DNA of 64,000 nt from Paraburkholderia graminis C4D1M (GTDB taxonomy: Bacteria > Pseudomonadota > Gammaproteobacteria > Burkholderiales > Burkholderiaceae). The notes beneath the pieces were generated by a model that had not been told where the DNA came from, did not search any database, and saw only the letters and a list, made by a program, of their open reading frames with translations. This document shows positions 43,830 through 52,293 of the stretch, piece by piece (the first letter of the stretch is position 1; every line of letters begins with the position of its first letter). A program made the position numbers and the translations under genes. The stretch covers positions 248,001 to 312,000 of the forward strand of contig NZ_ABLD01000005.1 of the NCBI RefSeq assembly GCF_000172415.1, written 5' to 3'.

Positions 43830-45017
43830 TCACACCGCGGGCCTGAGACGCCTGCCGCTGCCAACGACAATCGCCGAAAGAACCAGCAGCGCCGCGCCGG
43901 ACAAGAAGGTCGCGCCGATCGAATAATGATCGAGTAGTGTGCCGCCTAGCTCCGCGCCCACCATGATGGATAGCTGGATAGATGCAACCATCAAGCCTCC
44001 GCCGCTTTCCGGTTTGTCCTTCACGCCCTTCGAAAGCCACGTCGACCATGCGACGGGAATGGCTGCATTAACGGCGCCCCACGCAATTGCCAGCAATGCC
44101 GCTGCGCCGAACGAGTGACCCGCGGGAAGCATGATGAGCGTCACGACGGCCAGTGCAACGGGCAAAGCCATCAACAGATGGAAGAGGCGTTTACCGATCA
44201 GTGCGCTCGCACCGTACGTGCCGGCGAAACCGGCGAGTCCCATGCCAAGCAGAAGGACTGATAGCCGTAGCACGCCGACGTGCGTGTAGGTTTCAAAGAA
44301 CGGCCGGAAGTACGTGAAGACCTCAAAAGCGCCGGCAAACGTCAGCATGACGGCGAGCATTGCAAACGACACATGCGGGCGCCGCAGGAGTGCAAGCGCG
44401 TTCGCGCCGCCGTCTTGCGATGCGCGGGTTTTCATAGGCGGAAGCGTCACCAGCAGCATGACCAGATTGATTGCCACGATTGGGACGAGTGCCCAGAACA
44501 CACCTCGCCATCCGATGACACTGCCCAGGTAACTACCAATGGGCGCGGCAAATGACGTCGCGACGGCGTTGCCCGTATAGAGAACACCTAATGCCTTCGG
44601 CACCGATTCCTCGGGCACGAGTCGCATGATCGTTGCGGTTGCAAGCGACCAGAAACCACCTACTGTCACGCCGAGAAGCGCGCGAGCGGCCATCAACATC
44701 TCGAAGCTGCGGGCCTCGGCGATCAGCACCAACGACATCAGCATCAGCCCCGCGAGTCCGGCCAGCACATGACGTCGATCGAGACGGCTCGTCACCGAAG
44801 GAATGATCAGGCTTGTCGCGACAGCAAAGAGGCCCGAGATAGAAATGGCTTGGCCCGCCATACCGACTGACGCACGCAGGTCTGACGCAATCGGCGTCAG
44901 AAGACTAACGGGCATGAATTCGGACGCTATCAGCATGGCCGCGCACATCGCCATCGAGGCGACCGCGCTCCATACCTGGCGTCTGGAAATAGCGGATTGA
45001 TTCGACACTGTGGACAT
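43830..45017 (-). CDS. MFS efflux transporter, DHA1 family (AraJ/NepI/SotB-like)
   Basis: 395 residues, about 12 membrane segments. Start ATG 45015-45017 with GAGGAAATCCG upstream; an upstream in-frame extension lacks a ribosome site. Marks: FMPVSLLTPIASDLRASVGMAGQAIS in TM1-2, SVTSRLDRRHVL (motif A-like), ALLGVTVGGFWSLATATIMRLVP, and TSFAAPIGSYLGSVIGWRGVFW (motif C), typical of sugar/nucleoside-type DHA1 exporters. A LysR regulator is 343 bases upstream on the same strand and probably controls it. Substrate unknown. Confidence 0.87.
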   Translation of the reverse strand: MSTVSNQSAISRRQVWSAVASMAMCAAMLIASEFMPVSLLTPIASDLRASVGMAGQAISISGLFAVATSLIIPSVTSRLDRRHVLAGLAGLMLMSLVLIAEARSFEMLMAARALLGVTVGGFWSLATATIMRLVPEESVPKALGVLYTGNAVATSFAAPIGSYLGSVIGWRGVFWALVPIVAINLVMLLVTLPPMKTRASQDGGANALALLRRPHVSFAMLAVMLTFAGAFEVFTYFRPFFETYTHVGVLRLSVLLLGMGLAGFAGTYGASALIGKRLFHLLMALPVALAVVTLIMLPAGHSFGAAALLAIAWGAVNAAIPVAWSTWLSKGVKDKPESGGGLMVASIQLSIMVGAELGGTLLDHYSIGATFLSGAALLVLSAIVVGSGRRLRPAV

Positions 45018-45360
45018 CGGATTTCCTCGTTCATCTTGGGCGCCGATTCGCTGCAATACTTGAACGTGCTTCGACAAAAGGAATGCGCGACCGGCCAATG
45101 AATTGGCAGTCGACAATGCCTGATTACGGCGTCAGGCGCGACGATGCGCGCTCAAGCAGTGAATGGACGTGCGAGTCGCCGGCGCTGCGATCCGTTAAAG
45201 CAATGCAGCGGGCGCGTGTTGACTAAAAGACTGAGTCAGCGAGTGAATGCCTGACCGATTGAAGTTATTCTAGCTGCGCGGGCAGTTCGGATAAACCCAA
45301 GCCGGTCGATTGGACTTATGAGCTGTTGTGATCAATCGGTGCGGCGAATTGGGAGTCGGC
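45018..45360. other. Non-coding region between LysR gene and MFS gene
   Basis: 343 bases. Contains TGACT-N9-AGTCA at 45220-45238, an inverted repeat that could be a regulator site for the MFS gene. A minus-strand TAGAAT near 45266-45271 could be a -10. No gene recognised. Confidence 0.4.
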
Positions 45361-46254
45361 TTAGCTTTGGTGTTTCAATGCATCGATCACAAGCGAGAAT
45401 GCACGCGACGTTTGACGGCGGCTCGGATAGTAGGCGCGGTAGCCGGGCCAGACTGGGCACCAGTCTCTCAGAACGCTTAGCAAATGGCCATTGCGCATGT
45501 GTTGGATTACGGCATCTTCCGGGACGAAAGTCAGTCCAAAGCCGTCCAGCGCGGCCTGGATCATTTGAGGCTGCGTATTGACGGTGACCTGTCCTGCAAC
45601 GCGCACTTGCGTCTCTCTCTTTCCCTTTTTCAATTCCCACGCGTACAGCGCCTTCGTGGTCGTCATGCGCAAGCTAATGCATTCGTGGCGGAGAAGATCT
45701 TCCGGCGTTTTCGGAAGTTCTCTATTTGCAAAGTAGCCGGGTGAGCCGACGATAGCCATCGGAATGTCCGGGCTAATACGGACCGCAATCATGTCCTTTG
45801 CGACCTGATCGCCGAATCGGACGCCAATGTCATAGCGTTCTTCGACGATGTTCGAAAGACCGTAGTCGACGGTCACCTCGACCTTGATATCCGGGTAGGA
45901 CGGCAAGAGTTTTCGCAGCTTCGGCCAGATGACCGTCTCCACGGGATGATCCGTTGCGGTGATGCGAATGATCCCAGCGGGCTTGTCCCTGAAATCCGAT
46001 AAAGCCGCAATGCTTGCATCGATTTCCTCGATGCGCGGCGCCACCGCCTGAAAGAGTTCTTCGCCCGCTTCAGTGGTCGAAACGCTTCGGGTCGTTCGCG
46101 TGAGGAGGCGCAGTCCGAGTCGCGCCTCGAGATCGCGGATGGTATGACTCAACGCCGATTGAGAAACGCCCAGTTTTGCCGCCGCACGCGTGAAGCTCTT
46201 CTCGCGTGCAACCGCGATAAACACAAGGATGTCATTCAGGTTTTCTCGAGGCAT
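45361..46254 (-). CDS. LysR-family transcriptional regulator
   Basis: 297 residues. N-terminal helix-turn-helix: FIAVAREKSFTRAAAKLGVSQSALSHTIRDLEARLGLRLLTRTTRSVSTTEAGE. C-terminal substrate-binding domain of the CrgA/AaeR-like group (VEVTVDYGLSNIVEERYDIGVRFGD; DGFGLTFVPEDAV). Start ATG 46252-46254. The likely target is the MFS gene downstream; a perfect 10-bp palindrome lies 86-96 bases upstream in the region shared with the DUF4148 gene, so that gene is a second possible target. Confidence 0.9.
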   Translation of the reverse strand: MPRENLNDILVFIAVAREKSFTRAAAKLGVSQSALSHTIRDLEARLGLRLLTRTTRSVSTTEAGEELFQAVAPRIEEIDASIAALSDFRDKPAGIIRITATDHPVETVIWPKLRKLLPSYPDIKVEVTVDYGLSNIVEERYDIGVRFGDQVAKDMIAVRISPDIPMAIVGSPGYFANRELPKTPEDLLRHECISLRMTTTKALYAWELKKGKRETQVRVAGQVTVNTQPQMIQAALDGFGLTFVPEDAVIQHMRNGHLLSVLRDWCPVWPGYRAYYPSRRQTSRAFSLVIDALKHQS

Positions 46255-46340
46255 CTCGCATCATCCATTCTTTGTGAGCAAACATCCGGTGCCAGGGGCG
46301 AGCAGCGCGTTGCGTGTTCGAGCGTCGCTTCGATCTCGTG

Positions 46341-46350
46341 ATTCATGAAT
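46341..46350. promoter_or_regulatory. Perfect palindrome ATTCATGAAT in the LysR/DUF4148 divergent region
   Basis: Ten-base palindrome followed by GATACTAATAG. Position between a divergent LysR gene and the DUF4148 gene fits an operator, but LysR sites usually have a spaced T-N11-A form, so this is tentative. Confidence 0.3.
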
Positions 46351-46488
46351 GATACTAATAGGCTCAATGGAAGGCGTCTACTTAATCGAATCAGTAGAAA
46401 TCCTTAAAGTGTGCATGAACCGAAGCGATGCCCGTTGCTTCATCGAAGCTATCGGGCAAACCTTGCCCATCTTTCCGGAGCTACGACC

Positions 46489-46764
46489 ATGAAACGCAAA
46501 CTTCAACTTGTTCTTATCGCAATCGCCATCTCCGCGCCTATGCTCGCCTCGGCGCAAACGTCCTCTCAAGGTTTGACGCGTGAGCAGGTCCGTCAGGAAG
46601 CTGCCGACTACGCGGCAGCAGGATATAACCCCGCGCGCATGAATCCGCGGACCTGGGTGGACGACGCGCACGCAGCGTCCGCGAAGGTGACGCTCGCGAA
46701 AGCGGAACGCACGTCGAGTCAACTCGCGGCGAATAAGAGCGACGACAACGCGCACTGCAACTGA
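46489..46764 (+). CDS. DUF4148 exported protein
   Basis: 91-residue protein of the DUF4148 family, abundant in Burkholderiaceae. Signal peptide MKRKLQLVLIAIAISAPMLASAQT with cleavage after ASA. The mature part carries the family motif LTREQVRQEAADYAAAGYNPARMNP. Start ATG 46489 with CCGGAG ten bases upstream; an upstream extension is not signal-like. Periplasmic; role unknown. Terminated by the hairpin at 46821-46857. Confidence 0.85.
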   Translation: MKRKLQLVLIAIAISAPMLASAQTSSQGLTREQVRQEAADYAAAGYNPARMNPRTWVDDAHAASAKVTLAKAERTSSQLAANKSDDNAHCN

Positions 46765-46820
46765 TCGCTGTATTGCGCGACGATAGTTGTCTATCGGTTA
46801 TCTGCCGACGCTCGCAAGCA

Positions 46821-46857
46821 AAAGAGGCTATGGGATGCGAGTCCCATAACCTCTTTG
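46821..46857. terminator. Bidirectional terminator between DUF4148 and cyclophilin-fold genes
   Basis: AAAGAGGCTATGGG and CCCATAACCTCTTT form a 14-bp stem with one mismatch around ATGCGAGT. T-rich on the plus side and A-rich on the other, so it can stop both convergent transcripts. Confidence 0.8.
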
Positions 46858-46905
46858 TGCATGTTCGAGAAAACGACGGAACGGCATCGAAAGTTCAAAA
46901 GCCGA

Positions 46906-47430
46906 CTACTGCACAGCTTCAATACGGACGCTGAATTCGCCGTCCATCTTCGACAGTTCTTCTATACCGGAAGTGAAGCGGCCGAGATGAACCAGATCGC
47001 CGGAATGTCGAAACCCGCGATAGTAGGCCACGAGGTTTCCCCACGGCGCATACAACGCAAAGTCGCCTACTGAGGGTGTCAATCCAAAGGACGCGCCTTT
47101 GGTTGAGAGCTTGCGCGGAGGATAGGCGACTTTCTCCACGCCGTTGTAGTCCCGGAAATTCAGCGTGAGCGGCAGCATGGAAACAAAGTCGCGGCTGGCA
47201 GGGTTGTCGTTGAGTTCGACCTCCGCTTGCTTACCGTCGAAGCTCAGTCTGATTCGGGCCAGCGCGGTTGATTTGTTCGACATGGTTGCGGCTTGTTTTG
47301 CTGAAGCGGTCTGTACGTAAGCAGGATTCGTTTGGCTCTTTAATGCGGACGCGCCACGGCTCATAAAGGGGAGAGCAGTCGTTGCAAATGCAACAGCTAG
47401 TGCAACTGTTCGGCAAACCTTCGTGTCCAA
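46906..47430 (-). CDS. Exported cyclophilin-like fold protein
   Basis: 174 residues. A TTG start at 47428-47430 with GGAG eight bases upstream gives a signal peptide (MDTKVCRTVALAVAFATTALPFMSRGASA). The mature part matches the cyclophilin-like (Cyclophil_like2) family: RIRLSFDGKQAEVELNDNPASRDFVSMLPLTL, then VAYPPRKLSTKG, GDFALYAPWGNLVAYYRGF and HLGRFTSGIEEL. These proteins are usually cytoplasmic and of unknown role; the leader here suggests a periplasmic form. If translation began at the internal ATG (MSNKSTALA) it would be cytoplasmic. No classic peptidyl-prolyl isomerase residues are claimed. Confidence 0.75.
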   Translation of the reverse strand: MDTKVCRTVALAVAFATTALPFMSRGASALKSQTNPAYVQTASAKQAATMSNKSTALARIRLSFDGKQAEVELNDNPASRDFVSMLPLTLNFRDYNGVEKVAYPPRKLSTKGASFGLTPSVGDFALYAPWGNLVAYYRGFRHSGDLVHLGRFTSGIEELSKMDGEFSVRIEAVQ

Positions 47431-47533
47431 AAGCTGCTCCTTTGCCTGGGAAGTCCACGTCGCTGTCCACTCTATCCGAGAGTCTCCTGTAGATTAAGTT
47501 GCTGTGCTTTCTTGAGGCTATGAATCAGCGTCA

Positions 47534-48904
47534 TCAATACAGCGCCGCGATGACCGCCAATTGCAGATCTTCCGCATGAACCATCAGCTCGCGAACCCGG
47601 CGCAGCGTCGGATACTGGTAGAGGAGGGCATGCCATTTCGGAGATTCGAGTAACTGCTGCCAGACTGGTTCTAGAGCGCTTGAATCGGCATCGTGTTCGG
47701 TAGCGAGAACATTTGCAAACACCAGACTGGCCTCTGCCGACAACAACTGCATGCGAGCGGCGGCACCAAGCAAACGCGGACTCGCTTCAGCAGGAGCGTC
47801 ACAACAATAGAGCACGGTCTTCGCGAGACTTGCGTCGTCGGTTCGCAGCGCGCTCAGTGAAGCGCCACGCACACTCACCGTGCCTTGCTGAGTGAGGAAC
47901 GAATAGACCGTGTTTTCATCCGCGTGGGCAAGCAGATTCACACCGCGCAAAAGACGCGGGAAGTCGGTGGTCGCGGCGTCAACGGATGCCTTCGCCTCCA
48001 CGAGCAGGCATACGTCCCAGGCCGCAGCTTCGCCATTCGCCTTTGCACGTCTTAACAGCACGACGTCCCACTCGGTTTTTGCACGCTCGTGGCTCGCGGG
48101 CATCGCGGCCGGCACGCGCATCGAGTTGACGACGCAATACGACGCGAGCGAGCCTTCCGCTTCATTCAGTCGTCGCGCCAATAGCTCGAGCGCGTGCGTG
48201 GCTAACGCTTCAACCTGGGCGCCGCGTTCTTTCGATGCAATGCCGAGGGCAATCGCCGCCGCGCTTCCCGGACGATGAGCATGCCGATCCCACAGCGACT
48301 GATATTGACGCACACGATCATCGGACGCGAGCAGTTCGAGACGCCGCAAGCGTGACAATTCGGGACTGTCGAGCAATTGCGTCAAGCTGCGCTCGAACGG
48401 AAACTCGCCCGCGCAATGCTCGGCGCAAAGGCTCCGCAGCGTCGCGTCGAACTCCGACCAGGCTCCCGACGCCGCGGACGCATGCAACAAAGCCAGCGCG
48501 TCGCGTTGCCGCCCCGGCGGAGTTCGTTGCTGCTTCGCCGGATGAGCAATGGCATTCACGGCCGCGTGAATCGTACGGCGGTCCCGCGCGGCATGCGCTG
48601 CCAGCGACGCGTACTCGCGCACCTCAGCCGTTCGATGACGAAACGCCATCGCCTGGAAAACGGGGTCGCCGGATTCGGCACGCATCGCGTCACGAATCAT
48701 CTGAGCGAGCGCTGCGATGAAACGACGCTTCAATTCCGCATCGGGCGCTTCGCCGCGGACCACGGCTTCGCGAGCCCGCTCGATGACGATCGCGAGCGCC
48801 TCAGCAGGACTGGCATCGGGCGTCGGCGGAAATTTGCAGGCGTCGGCCGGCAAGCGATAACGCCGCACGACGCGATTCAGCGTGTCATCGAGCAGCGCAG
48901 GCAC
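47534..48904 (-). CDS. Unrecognised protein with PD-(D/E)XK-like core
   Basis: 456 residues, soluble, mostly helical. I recognise no named family. Around residues 225-310 there is a pattern like a PD-(D/E)XK nuclease core: a helix with Glu232/Glu240 (QVEALATHALELLARRL), a hydrophobic strand ending in Asp280 (EWDVVLLRR), then CLLVEAKAS with Glu303-x-Lys305. The N-terminal 200 residues and the C-terminal 100 (LLGAAARMQLLSAEASLVFANVL; YPTLRRVRELMVHAEDL) are unique helical regions. Start ATG 48902-48904 lies 9 bases after the SDR stop, so the two are co-transcribed. I see no DAHP-synthase motif or other metabolic signature, should a database label suggest one. Confidence 0.65.
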   Translation of the reverse strand: MPALLDDTLNRVVRRYRLPADACKFPPTPDASPAEALAIVIERAREAVVRGEAPDAELKRRFIAALAQMIRDAMRAESGDPVFQAMAFRHRTAEVREYASLAAHAARDRRTIHAAVNAIAHPAKQQRTPPGRQRDALALLHASAASGAWSEFDATLRSLCAEHCAGEFPFERSLTQLLDSPELSRLRRLELLASDDRVRQYQSLWDRHAHRPGSAAAIALGIASKERGAQVEALATHALELLARRLNEAEGSLASYCVVNSMRVPAAMPASHERAKTEWDVVLLRRAKANGEAAAWDVCLLVEAKASVDAATTDFPRLLRGVNLLAHADENTVYSFLTQQGTVSVRGASLSALRTDDASLAKTVLYCCDAPAEASPRLLGAAARMQLLSAEASLVFANVLATEHDADSSALEPVWQQLLESPKWHALLYQYPTLRRVRELMVHAEDLQLAVIAALY

Positions 48905-48913
48905 GCGTCGCGC

Positions 48914-49696
48914 TCACGCTTGCGGCGGCTGGCCGTTCGACGCGCTCAGACCGCCGTCGACGGGCAGATTCACGCCAGTCACGAAACGCGCGTCGTCGCT
49001 GGCGAGAAAAGCGATGACCGCCGCGATGTCAGCGGGCTCGGCTGCGCGGCCGAGTGGAATGCGCTCGCGAAACTTTGCCATCAGCTTCTCGTCGCCGAGC
49101 ATGTCTTGCGTCAGGTCGGTGGCCGTCAGGCTCGGGCAGACCGCGTTGACTCGCACGCCGTCGCGGCCGTGATCCAGGGCAAGCGCCCGCGTGAAATTGG
49201 TGACCGCGCCCTTGGCCGCGTTGTAGAAACTCATGCCCCAATCGCCGCCCAGGCCGGACACCGACGACACGTTCACGATCGAGCCGCGCGCGTCGATCAA
49301 ATGACGAATCGCCGCGCGGCTGCAATAGAAAACACCGTCGAGATCGGTCGACATGATCCCGCGCCAGTCGTCGAGCGAGGCTTCGTCGATGCGGCCAGTC
49401 GGCGCGATTCCTGCGTTATTGACGAGCACGTCGATACAGCCGAAGCGCGCGATTGCCGCGGCCATCAGTTGCTCGGCGGCCTCGTAACTGGAGACATCGC
49501 AGGGGTGAACGAGCGTGCGTTGAGCGTCGAGGTCGCGCGCCACACGCTCGAGCTTCTCGCGAGTGCGTCCGGCCAACACGACCGACGCGCCTTCTCCCGC
49601 AAAGCGACGCGCCGCACCTTCGCCGATCCCGGACCCGGCGCCTGTCACGACGACCACTTTTGAACTGAACCGGTTGTAGATGAGAGAGTCTTTCAT
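48914..49696 (-). CDS. Short-chain dehydrogenase/reductase
   Basis: 260-residue classical SDR. Start ATG 49694-49696 (MKDSLIYNRFSSKVVVVTGAGSG). Cofactor motif GAGSGIGEG; Arg-Thr-Arg at AGRTREKLE favours NADP; NNAG motif VLVNNAGIAPTG; catalytic Ser in NVSSVSG and Tyr-x3-Lys in YNAAKGA; C-terminal TGVNLPVDGG. Similar to 3-oxoacyl-ACP reductase-like or alcohol dehydrogenases; the substrate cannot be set. Upstream partner of the PD-(D/E)XK-like gene and divergent from the flavin reductase gene. Confidence 0.9.
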   Translation of the reverse strand: MKDSLIYNRFSSKVVVVTGAGSGIGEGAARRFAGEGASVVLAGRTREKLERVARDLDAQRTLVHPCDVSSYEAAEQLMAAAIARFGCIDVLVNNAGIAPTGRIDEASLDDWRGIMSTDLDGVFYCSRAAIRHLIDARGSIVNVSSVSGLGGDWGMSFYNAAKGAVTNFTRALALDHGRDGVRVNAVCPSLTATDLTQDMLGDEKLMAKFRERIPLGRAAEPADIAAVIAFLASDDARFVTGVNLPVDGGLSASNGQPPQA

Positions 49697-49821
49697 GATG
49701 AAATGAAGATCGCTGTAAAACACCTTCGCGCCGCAAGCCGCGTTCCAGCCGATGCGCAAGCCGCAACGCATGAGCGGCGCTATGATGAAACACGCTTCTT
49801 CGCACTTAAGAGGAGTCCACG

Positions 49822-50325
49822 ATGAGCGAGCGCATCGCAGAACTTTTCAGGCATTTGACGGCCGGCGTGTATGTCGTCGGCGTTGCGGATGGTAATCGAC
49901 GCAACGCGTTCACCGCCAGTTCGATCATGCAGGTTTCGTTTTCGCCGCTACTCGTCGCGATCACGATCGGCACGGATCACGAGTCGTACAAACTGCTGCG
50001 AAGCGGCCAGGTCTTCGCCATCAGCGTGTTGAGTGCGGACCAGCAGCCGCTCGCGGAGCACTTCGGCACGCAGTCGGGCCGCACGGTGGACAAACTCGCA
50101 TCCGTATCGTGGCAACCCGGCAGGACGGGTGCGCCCTTGCTCCTCGAGGCGCTCGCGCACTTCGAGTGCGAACTGGCGAGCGACATCGAGGCGGGGGATC
50201 ATCGCCTGGTCATCGGCCGTGTCGTTGATGGAGCGATAGTTCGCCGCGACGGCGAGCCGTTGATCTACGCGCAAACCGGCAATCTCGACGGCAGCGCGGC
50301 GCTTTATCCGGACGAGTTTGGTTAG
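49822..50325 (+). CDS. Flavin reductase family protein
   Basis: 167-residue FMN-binding split-barrel protein, likely the small reductase of a two-component monooxygenase. Start ATG 49822 with AAGAGGAG upstream. Family features: FRHLTAGVYVVGVADG, NAFTASSIMQVSFSPLLVAITIG, FAISVLSADQQPLAEHFG, and the C-terminal AGDHRLVIGRVVDG. No monooxygenase partner is encoded nearby, so its oxygenase must be elsewhere or it serves another role. Divergent from the SDR gene. Confidence 0.88.
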   Translation: MSERIAELFRHLTAGVYVVGVADGNRRNAFTASSIMQVSFSPLLVAITIGTDHESYKLLRSGQVFAISVLSADQQPLAEHFGTQSGRTVDKLASVSWQPGRTGAPLLLEALAHFECELASDIEAGDHRLVIGRVVDGAIVRRDGEPLIYAQTGNLDGSAALYPDEFG

Positions 50326-50360
50326 CCGCGGGCGCGGGCTCACAAGCAGGTCCGCGAGTT

Positions 50361-51503
50361 TCACCAGCCATGCAGGCGGCTCCACACGGCGAGTTCTCCC
50401 GTTGCTTGCAGCGCGTGATATTCGGGGAACTGCGCGCCCGTTGCACACGCGTGATTGGGCAGGATGCGCAGCCGGCTGCCGATCGGAAAGCGGGCCTTCA
50501 GATCGCCGTGATCAGGAGCGTGGCCGGCATCGGCCGGTGCAAGAATGCCGTGCTCCTGGTTTGCGCCGATCATCAGATAGCCGTCGAGCGGAGTGCCGTC
50601 GAGCGTGCACGGCAGTCCGTAGCCGAAATCGCGTGACTGCTTCGACGTGCCGCGGTCACGGCTCATGGCCATCCAGCCCGCGTCGACGATCACCCACGAC
50701 TTGTCTTCCTGATGGCCGATCACCGTGGTCAGCACGCTCAGCGCGATATCGTCGATCGCGCAAACACCGACGTTGTGCATCACGAGATCGAAGAATGCGT
50801 AGACGCCGGCACGCACTTCGGTGACGCCTTCGAGGCTGCGCGCGGCGAGCGCCGTCGGCGTGGAGCCGACGCTCACGCTCTCGCACGGAATGCCGGCCGC
50901 GCGCAGGCGTTGCGCGGCGCGCACGCAGCCGGCGCGTTCCTGTTCAGCGAGCGCCGCCAACGCTGCGGGCGTATTCAATTCGTAGCTCGAACCGGCATGT
51001 GTCAACACGCCGCCGACCTTGATCGCGCCCGCGTGCAGAATGCGGCCGATTTCCAGCAGCGCATCTTCTTCGGGCTTGAGGCCGGAGCGATGGCCGTCGG
51101 TATCCACTTCGATCCACACTTCCAGCGATTCGCCCGCTGTTTTGCAGAACTCCACGATGGCGAGCGCGGCGCTGGCATTGTCGACGACGATCTTCAGATC
51201 GCATCCCCGCTTCCGCAGCGCCATGACTCTAGGCAGCTTCGACGGAACGATACTGACCGCATAAAGAATATCGACGATGCCGGCCGCGAAGAAACTTTCC
51301 GCCTCTTTCAGCGTGGAAACGGTGATGCCTCGAGCCCCGGCGGCGATCTGCGCCTGTGCCACCTCGACGCATTTCGACGTTTTCACATGCGGGCGGAATT
51401 TCACGCCGAGCGCGTTCATCCGCTCCTGCATCGCGGCGATATTCTTTTCCATCTTGCGGACATCGACGATGGCCGCGGGCGTTTCCTGTGAATCGAGTGT
51501 CAT
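50361..51503 (-). CDS. D-threonine aldolase / D-serine dehydratase-like PLP enzyme (DSD1 type)
   Basis: 380-residue fold-type III PLP enzyme. PLP lysine Lys41 in RPHVKTSK; other barrel motifs ITVSTLKEAE, EVDTDGHRSGLKP, GVLTHAGSSYEL, SVGSTPTAL, and EVRAGVYAFFD. C-terminal domain with the metal pair His351/Cys353 in LPNHACATGAQF, as in metal-dependent D-threonine aldolases. Acts on a D-hydroxyamino acid; whether it cleaves or dehydrates is not settled. Start ATG 51501-51503 overlaps the HAD stop by 4 bases, so both are translated together. Confidence 0.85.
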   Translation of the reverse strand: MTLDSQETPAAIVDVRKMEKNIAAMQERMNALGVKFRPHVKTSKCVEVAQAQIAAGARGITVSTLKEAESFFAAGIVDILYAVSIVPSKLPRVMALRKRGCDLKIVVDNASAALAIVEFCKTAGESLEVWIEVDTDGHRSGLKPEEDALLEIGRILHAGAIKVGGVLTHAGSSYELNTPAALAALAEQERAGCVRAAQRLRAAGIPCESVSVGSTPTALAARSLEGVTEVRAGVYAFFDLVMHNVGVCAIDDIALSVLTTVIGHQEDKSWVIVDAGWMAMSRDRGTSKQSRDFGYGLPCTLDGTPLDGYLMIGANQEHGILAPADAGHAPDHGDLKARFPIGSRLRILPNHACATGAQFPEYHALQATGELAVWSRLHGW

Positions 51504-52177
51504 GATGTTTGCGAGTTGTTCGCCGTGAAATGGCTCGCCCAGGCGGCGAGGGAATCGAGTGTCGGCGATTCGATTTCCGGCCGCTGTGCGCCGGCGACGA
51601 GCGGCAGGCCGATCCGGTTATGCCAGTACGTCCGCAAGCCGACGGCAGCCGTACCGAACATGTCGTAACTGGAACCCGCGACGAATGCCGCTTGGTGAGG
51701 CAGCACGTTCAGCGCGTCGAGCGCCAACTCGTAGGGACGAGGGTCAGGCTTGTAGGCGCTGGCTTCTTCCGCTGTCACGACCACGTCCCATTGCACGGGC
51801 AGAATCGATGCTGCTTGCCGGCCGAGCCGTGCCGAACAATTGGTGACCACTGCGAGCTTGCAGTGAGGCTGTAGCTGTTGCAGCGCAGCCAATGCGCCTT
51901 CCCAAGGCGTCAGTTGGAGCCAGTTATCTTCGAGCGCTTGCGGCGCGGAGTCGGGAAGGCCGACGTATTGCGCAGCGCGCTTGACCAACGTTTCGTATTC
52001 GACGTATTGACCGCAGCCGTAGGTGAGGCGCAGGTACTCCGCGCGCCACGCTCTGCCTGCCTGTTCGGACCCGGCGCAACGATTCCAGAGCGTCCACGAA
52101 TCGAGCAGGGCGGTCAACAGGTCGAACAGGACGGCTTTCGGATAGCCGGGCTGAAGTGAGGAATCTTTCGCGGACAT
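51500..52177 (-). CDS. HAD-superfamily hydrolase with non-standard motif I
   Basis: 225 residues, haloacid dehalogenase-like. Motif I reads VLFDLLTALLDSW: nucleophile Asp19, but position +2 is Leu, not the Asp of phosphatases nor the Tyr of haloacid dehalogenases. Motif II VVTNCSARLG, motif III Lys in EEASAYKPDPRPYELAL, motif IV SSYDMFGTAAVG. A helical cap lies between I and II. Start ATG 52175-52177. Overlaps the downstream PLP enzyme gene, suggesting the two act on related small molecules. A LysR gene lies just upstream with a candidate site between them. Confidence 0.82.
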   Translation of the reverse strand: MSAKDSSLQPGYPKAVLFDLLTALLDSWTLWNRCAGSEQAGRAWRAEYLRLTYGCGQYVEYETLVKRAAQYVGLPDSAPQALEDNWLQLTPWEGALAALQQLQPHCKLAVVTNCSARLGRQAASILPVQWDVVVTAEEASAYKPDPRPYELALDALNVLPHQAAFVAGSSYDMFGTAAVGLRTYWHNRIGLPLVAGAQRPEIESPTLDSLAAWASHFTANNSQTS

Positions 52178-52243
52178 GGACGTTGATAACCAATCGGAAT
52201 CCAGAGACGATTCGATTATAGGTTTTAGCAGCCCGCTGTGAAT

Positions 52244-52256
52244 TTAGCTGCGCTAA
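52244..52256. promoter_or_regulatory. Candidate LysR-type operator (T-N11-A) upstream of the HAD gene
   Basis: TTAGC-N3-GCTAA, an inverted repeat that satisfies the T-N11-A rule of LysR-type sites, 67-79 bases before the HAD start and just 3' of a LysR gene on the same strand. Confidence 0.4.
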
Positions 52257-52293
52257 CTCAGTGATTCACAAAAACTGAACATGCGATGCGTCC

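Noticed and set aside
46411..46488. Longer N-terminus for the DUF4148 protein
   Set aside because: The extra 26 residues would hide the signal peptide; the ATG at 46489 has the better ribosome site.
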